Shown here piece by piece: positions 35,591 to 45,099 of a stretch of 64,000 bases of DNA. This DNA is from Gnetum montanum. Taxonomy: Eukaryota; Streptophyta; Gnetopsida; Gnetales; Gnetaceae. The position numbers were made by a program, and so were the translations under genes. Each line of letters opens with the position of its first letter. The stretch's first letter is position 1. The stretch is from assembly GCA_015680685.1 (NCBI GenBank), contig MNCI01008611.1, positions 364,107-428,106 on the forward strand, in the 5' to 3' direction. The notes under the pieces were generated by a model, which saw only the letters and a program-made list of their open reading frames with translations, searched no databases and was not told the DNA's origin.

Positions 35591-36458
35591 TGATAAAATG
35601 AAATTTCATCAAAATGTGACATCACAACAATGACATTGTATGAATGATGTTGTTCATATGATATCATGACACATGATATGTCATTGTTGATATAATGTCT
35701 TGAGATGTGGGCACTCCAATAATGTTTCATTCATATCGTAATAGAACTCTTGCCATTTGATTTCTTGAACTTAGGCTTAGTGATAGAAGAGTGAATGCTC
35801 GTAGTGTGATGTGTCATAGTTGAATGGTATCTTTATTCAAGCAAGTTGTACTTAGGCACAAGTTGTGATGGCAATAAAGATCGAGACTATTTCCCATCAT
35901 TGTAGCATTCCCTTAGTTTACTATTTTACTTAGCATAATTTGTACTATTTTTTAGCTTAATACTTTACTTTTCAAGCACTTTATTTTTACTTGCATGTTA
36001 TTAAAGCGGAATGAGTATGACTGATTTCGCATGCTTAAGTGTAATTTTTTGGTATTCCTAGTAGTGATTTCACTTGATTTTCTCAGTAGTGAACTCACTT
36101 GGCAACCTAGTAACTGTTACATGAACCCAAGGCGTGTACAGTGAATTAGGAACATATACTTATTACTATAGGCTCGAATAGACTTACATTTCCAATATTA
36201 ATTAGATTTAGCATTTAACTCTACTTTACTATGTCTACACTTAGGAGCATAATTGGTCCTACAACATCATTTAACATATGCCTCACTATAAGCTAAACCA
36301 TACACTTAGAATTCACTAGCTTGAAGTGGGAAGACAACGATCACGAGCTTAACTCAATTACTAGCATATCAACATTTTCCATCTAAGAATTATGATTAGG
36401 TCATGTGTGAACACTTATGACTTGTATGGTTGAGTGTTGGATGCTCCATTGCTCATCA
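35591..36458 (+). repeat. 3' LTR of element C
   Basis: The 868-bp LTR runs from TGATAAAATG to GCTCATCA and matches 25810-26712. A deletion of about 30 bases relative to the 5' LTR removes the TATAAATA region (compare 25930-25985 with 35710-35740), so only the 5' LTR keeps a core promoter. Confidence 0.85.
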
Positions 36459-39269
36459 ATGGTATTTAACCTAAATCACCATTTGATATCTAGGATGCCT
36501 ACAAACTCCTTATGATGTGATTGTGCAAGGGAATTTTTAGGCATCAACTTACTTTGGTGAGGGTCCATTTGCACAGCTCTTGGTTCCTTCTATTAAACCC
36601 CATGTCCATAAGCCTCAATTCCATTACTAGAAATCTTGATAACCTACAACATCCAATTTTGTGCTTATATTATTTTTAGAAACATATCCTATTTACCCAT
36701 TGAAGACACTCAATTCACTCAAATTCATGAACTAGAATCTTATAAGATGTTGTTGCCTTAGTTCCATAGCTTTTTGATTTCCATTTGACTCTTATTTCAT
36801 CCTTGGAATCTTCAAAATTTCCTTAGTTTTTTAGCTATAAAAATTATTTTGAATGATTGCATCAACGAATCTCCGTTGATGTGGTTAGATACATCAACGT
36901 AGCCCCTTCAATGTAGTATAAAAATACTATATATATGCATGATACTCAGCTCATTTTTTCATATTTTGCCTCAAAGAAATAGAGAGTTGTTATAATTTTC
37001 AAAGTCTGAAACCTTTCCAAAGCCATAACTTCCTCATTGCTTAGCCATTTTCATCCATTTTTTAATTCTCAAGCTTGCAATGTTATGTTTAATGTCATGG
37101 AGGCATCAATGCTTGGCCTTGTCAAACAATATTTAACACCTTGTAGATTAGGTATTTAAATAATGTTACAAAGAATTAATATCAACAACCAACCTTATTT
37201 GAAGTGGAAATAAAATAATAATAAAACATTATCATGCATTACAATTGCTAAAAAGGGCTTAATGATAAAGTTTCAAATTTTCTACCAAAATTAACCCAAC
37301 AATTGAAATGTATCTAGACTTAAGAGGATTAAATCAAAATAATTACAAGCAAGATAACCATTAGAAGCAAGATAACCATTAGAGCCCAAGTGAAAATAAC
37401 CTCAAGGAGAAAGAGGACAACCACAAAAGCAACCCCAAGAATAAGCCACTAAGATGTCTCATGCTATTGGGCCCTTGTGCGAAGAGCTTGAGGTGGAATC
37501 TATTTGCCAAATTTCCACTGCAGAGATAGGGTAATCCAAGGAGGATGAAGTTCCAAGATCTATATCCAACTTAGAGGTCACTCTCATCAAGGCATACTTG
37601 GAAAAGAGATGAAGCAAGAAAGCCTAGAGCTTAATCTTTCAAGAATTAAACTTCAAGTCCTTCCTTGAGTTAGCACTGGTGGAGGTCAACACTTAGTTGC
37701 AAGAGTCTCCACTATGATGTACTCCCTTCATGAATGGAGAATGGTACATCAGAGAAACCTATCTCTTCTTGAATGACCATCAAGAAGATATCATGGTAAA
37801 AATCAAGGACATCATCATCTCTTATTTAGTTGAGGCAATCTTAGAAGCCCTTAGATTACTTAACATTAGGGCAAAGCTGGTGAACATATCCATCAAAGTG
37901 GATTCTAAAGTAAAGAAAGAATAGACGTGGTGGTGCTATGGAGTGGATAGCAAGGAGTATGGTACTCTTAAAAAAGTAGAATGAGCCTATTTCAAGATCA
38001 CAAACTATCATTGCAATCCCATGATGAGACCAAGTAAGGTGACTACCTTCTCTACATGGGCATGCGTAGCTTTGAGTGGAAAGTTCCAAGGCAATCTTTC
38101 CCAACTCATCTTCTTGGAAGTTGAGAAGTAGTTCAAGGAGAATAAGAAGAGTAGGAAGACACACCTCTTTCCCTACCTAATTAGAAAACTTTGCAAAAGG
38201 GGAGACATAGCTCACCATGTCAATGTTATCATTAGTAGAGCTATTGCTATATATGATAGAAGATGATAAAAGACAAGGCTCCTATTAAGCTTTAAGAGAA
38301 GGAATTTTCATCTCCACTACCACTTGTAGCATCGAAGATAACTTCTTAGATGGTAGAAGCTACTACATGCCTCAAGAATCTTAGAGAATAATAGCTACAA
38401 TAATAAGCCTTTAGTGATGGTGGTGAATCCTCAATATACCATTTGATCATAAGCCATCTCAACAACATTACCATGACCATTAGCTTGCCAACAAATGAAT
38501 TGGTCCTAATATTCTTCACGTAGTAAGATCATATTCCTATTTTCACCAACCCCAATGCTAGAGAAGTCACTATCTTCATTTTGATGTAAGAATTCCCTAA
38601 AATCTTTGGGAATGTAGCAGCCTTCTTTGTCATGCTGGAGAAAGGGGAAAGAGTAACAGTCTTGGTTATGCCACATAACGACCAAGAGACTACATCGGAG
38701 GTTGTTGCAAATAGAATTGGAGAGGCCTTAAGCACTCCTGTAGCATCTATTCCTAATATTGTTGTCATGACAAACATCCAAATATCTGCAAGAGACAAGA
38801 GCAAAGGAATAACTGCAGCACAACATGAAGAAATGCTAGAGTAACTAGTTAGAGCCAAGAAACCAATTTTAGAGATCTTCGATCTTTTGAAAGACCTTTA
38901 AACCACCTAGTTGTAGCTACTAAAGGCAAGGAGAAAGCTACTCATTACATATGTGCAACTTGAGGAGTCCACCACTAGCAATTGATGGTTGGTAGTGAAG
39001 GTTGCAGAACTTAGAGTCTACTTGTCTAATTCGTCCATCTTAAGACCTGAACTTACTAGGGATGAAACTTTTTAGTACCTTCAACAAAAAATCCAAGAGG
39101 CCAAGAATATGAAAGAAATGGTATTCTTTAATGTGTCCTTGTTTAAAGCAATGATGAATTCTACTAGTTGTAACCTTCAACAAATACATAAAGAGAATCT
39201 TTCTTTGAGTAAGAAAAACCATCACCTATGAAACGTTATGCAGCAGAAAGAATAATTGGTAGAATATAT
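36459..39269 (+). mobile_element. Element A, 3' portion (spacer end and ORFX), cut by a Copia LTR
   Basis: Sequence from 36459 continues the spacer of element A after the insertion of C. TTTAGGCATCAACTTACTTTGG, then GAGGGTCCATTTG (about 36538-36575) parallels 31590-31650 inside C. The ORFX frame then runs until base 39269, where a Copia LTR begins. The missing polypurine tract and 3' LTR of A are not seen elsewhere in the window. Confidence 0.65.
37454..39269 (+). pseudogene. ORFX of element A: env-position ORF, truncated
   Basis: The frame begins at about the ATG at 37454 (MSHAIGPLCEELEVESI), directly after an AAG, and is truncated at 39269. Blocks shared with the ORFX of element C are NGEWYIRETYLFL and MVKIKDIIISYLVEAILEAL (37730-37860), YFKITNYHCNP (about 37990), LIRKLCKRGDI (about 38180-38210), then ITAAQHEEMLE and EIFDLLKDL (38810-38900) leading into a Lys/Glu/Leu-rich helical region. 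It lies after integrase and before the missing 3' LTR, the place of env-like ORFs in Athila. No signal peptide or transmembrane segment is obvious. Confidence 0.6.
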
Positions 39270-40110
39270 TGTTGACCTTTTGGTATGTCAAAACCTTAAA
39301 GAAAATGGAGAATGTAGAATTTATGTGTGTGATCTTGTAGGGCCATTAGAAAATCAATCAGCAAAGAACTTCAAACTAAGAAACAATACTTCAGAAACAA
39401 GATCCACAATGAGATGTCAATGAAGACTAAGTGGACTAGATGAAAGCATGGATGTTAATTGAGTCTATAAGCCAAACGAAGATGTTCCAGAGACTATCAA
39501 GAAGCCCAAGGGTTATAAAAATGCTTCATATCTCAAAGTAATTTTGGAAGGTAGATGTCTGGTAGAAACAACAGACATCTATCTCACATAGTAGACATCT
39601 ATGGAAAGATGTCTCTCAATAGACATCTATACTCCTAGGTAGATGTTTCTCCTACATTGAGGTCTCTCTTAGACAGACATCTAAAGTTTGAAGTATACAT
39701 TTATACTAGCTGTTTGATAGCCATTGCATGAATTTCAAGGAGTTTTCAAAAAATCTAAGGGTATTATACAAAGTGAAAATATTGAGAATTGTGCAAGCAC
39801 TGTTCATCTAAAGACTCATCATTAACTATTCTACATGATTTTATTTTTTCTCTTCATTATATTATCATTTTCATGTATTAATTGTATTGAGCTTAAAGTA
39901 CAAGGATTTGTAAATTTAGTTATGCTCTTTCCTTGTTTCTTTTCCTTATTTCTTGTAGCCCTACAGTGTTGATGTGCTTCTTGTGAGAAGACGTCTTTAT
40001 TGAGCTTGTCAGGATCCTATGGGATTAAGTGGTTTTATGGTGTCAAAACACTCTAGTGTAGAGCTTAATTTTGTAAAGGTTGTGGGATCCTCTAAATCAT
40101 ATTTTTTAGC
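39270..40110 (+). mobile_element. Copia-family LTR, 3' end truncated
   Basis: This block starts TGTTGACCTTTTGGTATGTC at 39270 and is homologous to the minus-strand Copia LTR at 43844-44872. Both share GTATGTCAAAAC, an array of AGACATCT/AGATGTCT motifs (39550-39700), GAGCTTAA and AAAGGTTGTG. Similarity stops at about 40110 (CATATTTTTTA), where LINE sequence starts, so the LTR lacks its 3' end. No Copia coding sequence is attached. Confidence 0.7.
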
Positions 40111-40111
40111 T

Positions 40112-43100
40112 TGTTGGGATCTCTTTGATTTTTTAGGTTGTTTTGACTAGAATCTCTTTGATTTTGAAACTTAAAAAGCCTTGGCTAAAGCTCATGATGC
40201 TAAAAATATTTGGATACTTTGGAAGCTAAAAATACTCTTGCTAAAAGCCTTATGGATTAGCTAAAAATTGAAGATGAACCTTGCAAGAATATTTTTAAAT
40301 TTTGGAAAGAAAAGGGTTAAGTACCTAAACTAAAATTACTTTATATAAACGATTTCATCATTAAAGATCCTAAGACTATTAATAATTTTTTAGCAAATGA
40401 TTTTGCTTCTATCTTTTCTTTTGAATGTTTTAGTAAAGAATCCTTGCAGATTTCTATCTTTTTTCTAAAGGTTTTAGTAAGAAATCTAGGTCTTTAGTAT
40501 GCATGTTACTCATCTTAATCAAACTATTCTTGAAGTAGAAATTATAGTGGATGAAATAAAAGCAACAACCTTTAGTTTAGCATATGGTAAAGCTCAAGGT
40601 TTTGATGGTTTTCTTATTGATTTTTTTAAAGAAGCATTAGAACATCATTAAAGATGATCTTTTTTATGTTTTCCAAAAAGCCATTAAAAAAGTTTCTCTT
40701 AGTAAAAATATTAATAAAGGTGTGATTAATCTTCTTCCAAAGAATGTAGATCTTTAACATATTGGTAATTGGAGGCTTATTAGTCTTTTTAACAATACTT
40801 ATAAAATTTTAGCTAAATGCATGGCTTGCCAAATTTAGAAGATTTGAAGATATCATTAAACCTAAGTAGACTTATTTTGTTAAAAGTAGATATATGTTAA
40901 ATAAGGTTATTGTATCTAGGGAGGGAATGCAGCGGGCTTCTAATACTAACCAAGACATTGCTTTTATTAAGTTAGATTATGAAAAAGCTTATGATAAGAT
41001 CAAATGGAATTTCGTTATTTCTCATCTTTATAAATTGGGATTTGGTGATTATTTTATTCAAATTGTCTATATCTTGCTCACTGATGCTAATGCTCATGTT
41101 GCTACTAATTTTGGATAAAGTTCCTGCTTTTCTCTTCAATGGTCAATCTATCAAGATTGTCCTCTAGCTTTCTATATTTTTATTATTTCTACAAATTTTC
41201 TTTTACATAATTTACATTATGATCTACAAGGAAATTTAATTAAGGGAATTTCAATTGATGATCAAGGTATTTAATTGCTTAACATGCACTTTGCAGATGA
41301 TTCTATTTTTATGATCAACAATTTTCTACAACATATCATAACTCTTTTAGCTAGAGTGAAGAATTACTGCATGTTATCTCACTCTTGGATTAATTGACAA
41401 AAATTTGCTATTTATTGTAATGGCAATATTAATGAGCAAGTTACCCTCTAGCCTTGAAAAATCTTGAAAAAAGATTTTATTTTTAAAATTTTAGGAATAC
41501 CTTTTTCTTTTGAGCCTAATCTTACTATTTTGTGGAATTATGTGCTTGATAAAATTGAAAAGAAGCTTGATAAAAGGAAAGAAAAAAAGCTTATCCTTAA
41601 TAGCAATGTTGGAGTTATTAAGCAAATATGGAATCAACTCATGCTTATTAATCCAATTTTTGGGCTCCTAAGAAATTTTATAAGAGAATTGATCATATTA
41701 TCCATTAGTTTCTTTAGTCTACTAAGTAACAAAGAAAAGGTTTTTCTAGAGTTTCTTAGGATATTTATACTAGCAGTAAGAAAGATGGAGGACTTAGCCT
41801 CATTAATTGTTATAAATAGAGTATTTCTCTTGTAGAAAAATGTATTGTAAAGTGCATTAATGGAGATGATGTTTGGATGCTTCTTCTAAGAAATAGACTC
41901 ATGCAAGGATAACTTAAGAATAATAATAGTTGGCCTTCTACTAACTTGCTTCACTATCTTCTTTTTCTTTAGGCCACTTATATTCTTAGTTCTTGAATGC
42001 TTAAACAAGTTTAAAAGACATTGTGCAAGCTTAGTAAATATTGGAGTTATAATCATATTATAGTTTTAAAAGATATGCTTAAGAAAATTAGCTCATGGTG
42101 GCTTTCTTTTAATGAAGGATCTTTGGCTGCTAATGCATCTTGATTGTGTACAACTTAGAGTAAATTTGGTATCACTTTAGTGTCTTATCTATGTATGCAT
42201 GATAGATGAATTACTTGGAATGAAGCTTCTTGCCTCTATGGTTTGAATAGAAAGAGGAAAAATAATTTTGAAAAATTAATTTCTAATATTGAGAATTATT
42301 TAAAGTTAATAACAATTTGCATAAGGATTTTCCAAATATTTTTTAGAAGGATGATAGATATGGTTTGTCTTTTAATTTGAAAGTTGCTTATGAGATTATT
42401 ACAAAGAATGAGTTTATTTATATCAAATTCAATAAGGCCTAGAAAATGCAATTATCATCATGATTTTGGATGAGGAAAATAAAAGATATTTGAAGAGCTC
42501 ATACATTTTCTAAAATTTGTATTTTTTATGGTGTCTTATTCATTAAGGTCTTCCTATTAGTGTTCATCTTAAACATATGGAAAATGTTTCTCCTCAATAT
42601 CCTCTTTATGAAATTCAAAACTCATTTTCTCATTTTTTTGAGTGTCTTGTTTCTCAATATTATTGGAGATGCACATCCAAAATTTGTAGCAACTTTCAAT
42701 AAAATATCAATGAAGTCATTCTTGATGATCAGCCTACTTTGTCTACCTTGTTTCTTTGCATTTGGAATTGTCTTAGATTCCTTGTTCTCTCCTTTATTTG
42801 GAAGCCTCGGTGTACTATTATTTTCTAGTAGTATGAGCATAACAATGACCTCTCTTCAGGTGTCAAAGATCATATTCTCAAAGATGTTATTTTTTTGGCT
42901 ACAATTTCAAGCAAAAAAGCTTCCAATGTATCCTAAATAATTCATTGTACTTTATTATGATGGGATTAGTGAAATTTTTAACATCTACATTTTTATAGCT
43001 ACACAAATCTCAATTTTTCTCTATTCAAATTTCATTTAATTATATATACAAGTAATCTAAAATTTTGCTACATTAGATTAGTCTACTCTATTTGTTCTTC

Positions 43101-43280
43101 TTATTAATAATTTTTATCTATTTTATAGCTTCCTATTGAATTAGTAAACTAAGGTTAAATCTAGATCCTTAGGGTTTTATAGCATTTCTATTAGTTATTT
43201 ATAGGATTTTGAAGGTTTAACCTCCATACATAGGGCTGATGTAACCATTGCTTGTAACCTCCATACATTCCCTCCCTTAT
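40112..43280 (+). mobile_element. LINE remnant: reverse transcriptase, C-terminal region and 3' UTR
   Basis: A plus-strand L1-type ORF2 is read across broken frames. AYGKAQGFDGFLIDFFKEAL (about 40578-40640) is the RT entry block. IGNWRLISLFNNTYKILAKC (about 40760-40815), then DIAFIKLDYEKAYDKIKWNF (about 40960-41015) and FADDSIFM (about 41288-41312) form the palm, with the catalytic Asp pair present. DGGLSLIN-like and RVSWDIY-like thumb segments follow near 41750-41810, and a zinc-finger-RVT-type tail runs to about 42940. An AT-rich 3' UTR runs to about 43280. It may be the far side of the LINE cut at 13509, but the middle of the endonuclease is absent. Confidence 0.75.
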
Positions 43281-43299
43281 TCTTAGCTAGAAGATGTAG

Positions 43300-43843
43300 G
43301 AAAATTTTGAAGGTTTAATCAAAGGAAAGTAATTAACAAAGTAAATGAAAATGAAGCATAATTGAATTAATCTTTTTTGGCATCCATTTCAAAAGAGTTT
43401 TTAAATTATACCACTTCCTCCATATAGCTTTCAAAAAGGGAGATCCTTAAACAGTAAGAAGAATACGAGCTAAAATCTAGTTGAGCCATGATAAATGAGA
43501 AGCTTGAAGATAATAACCAATTTAATGAAACCTAATCCTAAGTAATATTTTCCATCATTCATTAGCTTCTATAGCCCTCAAAAATACACTTAGTAGCTAA
43601 GGTTGAGGCCTAATAATTAAAACTAGCATATCCTAGGCCACCACATTCCTTTGGTAAGTTATAGAATTTCCAATTAACATAAGAAAATCCCTTATTAATG
43701 CCATTATTAATTCCATATGTAATTTTTGATAATTTTATCAATCTTAAGATAACAATCATTACTACAAGCCATTAAGAAAGCATAATAAACATGAATATAT
43801 GAGAGAATATATTTGGACATAATAATTTTTGAAAGTAAGGACG
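43300..43843 (-). mobile_element. LINE fragment, opposite orientation
   Basis: The minus strand reads KIDKIIKNYIWN, then VNWKFYNLPKECGGLGYASF and ASTLATKCIFE. This is the thumb and connection region of an L1 RT, equivalent to the segment near 41700-41810 in the plus-strand LINE. The two LINEs lie tail to tail. Confidence 0.65.
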
Positions 43844-44872
43844 TGTTTCACTTTGATCACTTTTCTACTTTATTTACATTTGAAGATTAAGAACTTAGAA
43901 TGAGGGTTGGATAATTTTCACCAAATTAAACCTAATTTTTGCATAACAAATGTACGTGGTTCCCCAACTTGGGTATGTTCACACTTGGAGGGTAGAATCC
44001 TTGCAAACCTTTTGACTTTGTTTCTTAAAAAATATGGCTTCAAGGACACAACCTTTATAAAGTATTAAGCTCTTCTATGGATGTTTTCTCTTAGAAACAC
44101 ACCCAACCCCTCAAGGTCCCAACAAGATCAAGGATGCCTTCCCTTAAGAAGCATAGTCAACCTCTCAGGGCTTACAAAGAGAGAAAAGAAAGAGCAAGAA
44201 AGAAAATGAACTAAGCTTCAAATTCCTTGCTTTTGGCTCAACAAAAATCAATAAACAACTCAAAAAATGATAGAGAATGGAGATAAAAAAAATATCTGAC
44301 TGGATGTATACAATGATGGCTTGATTACATGAATAGTGCTTGCTTTTTCCAAAAAGGTATCATCTTCTTTTATAGCCTTGTCAACATCATATGTCTGTTA
44401 GAGTTCATACAATGGCTAGAAAAAGCTAGTTGAGACATCTTACATGAGCTTGAGGTGCCTTATTGGGATTTCCAATCTTGCATGTAAGATTTCTCATCTA
44501 ACTTGACATCTTGTGTGAGATGTCTAGACTAGAATTGGGATGTCTTAACTGAGATTTCTTGACTCCATTTGAGACGTCTACTATTTTCTTAGGACGTCTT
44601 GTTTGAGATTAGAGCTTCTCAGTAGAGATGTCTTGTTGTAGAATGAGATGTCTTCGTAGAATTGAGGATATCTTCTTTGGAATTCTCAACGTCTTGCATC
44701 CTTGTGATTTCTTCCAAATCCTTGCATTCCTTATTGGAATTTATTACTCCAATTTATTAAATCATGCTCTTATCTCAGTCTCATTATACTCCTTTCTTAG
44801 TCCTGCAAGATCTCATAAACACACTTACAGATTTTCCATTGCCCAAAGTTTTGACATACCAAAAGATCAACA
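43844..44872 (-). repeat. 3' LTR of the Copia element
   Basis: On the minus strand the LTR starts TGTTGATCTTTTGGTATGTC at 44872, right after the polypurine tract AAAAAGGGAAAGAT. It carries about eight AGATGTCT/AGACGTCT-type motifs between 44430 and 44650. The inner border at 43844 (…GTGAAACA) is estimated; the homologous LTR at 39270-40110 confirms most of it. Confidence 0.7.
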
Positions 44873-45099
44873 ATCTTTCCCTTTTTGTTGATGTCAAAAA
44901 CTTGAGAAAATGGATTATGATAACAACAACATATAATAATAGGCAAACAAAGGCACAACATATAATACTCCCCCTTTTTGGGCATCATCAAAAAGAAGTT
45001 TCCTTGGGAAAATCCCCATAAATATGAGCTCGTTTTTTTATTAACAAATATGTCTTACTTGATAGAACAAGGTTCTATCACCATGTCTTTGCATAGAGA

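Larger units (their letters stand above)
25810..36458 (+). mobile_element. Element C: non-autonomous Athila-type retrotransposon with gag, protease and ORFX but no pol
   Basis: This is a 10.6 kb element with two LTRs (25810-26712 and 35591-36458), a good tRNA-Asp primer site (26713-26731) and a polypurine tract (35580-35590). Between them are gag (26856 to about 28990), protease (about 29390-29850), a spacer (about 30290-32590) and ORFX (32596-35388). No RT, RNase H or integrase block is present: the protease remnant runs almost directly into the spacer. It sits in the spacer of element A, whose sequence resumes at 36459. The bases flanking the LTRs (AAGTA and ATGGT) do not match, so the target duplication is lost or an end is misplaced. 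Confidence 0.8.

Noticed and set aside
25805-36463. Target-site duplication for element C
   Set aside because: The flanking bases AAGTA and ATGGT do not match, so none is claimed.
37730-38164. Minus-strand ORFs overlapping the ORFX of element A
   Set aside because: The plus-strand frame has clear homology with ORFX of element C; the minus frames do not.
39550-39700. CRISPR-like array of short repeats
   Set aside because: The repeats are 8-bp palindromes with irregular spacing inside a plant Copia LTR; no spacers of constant length.
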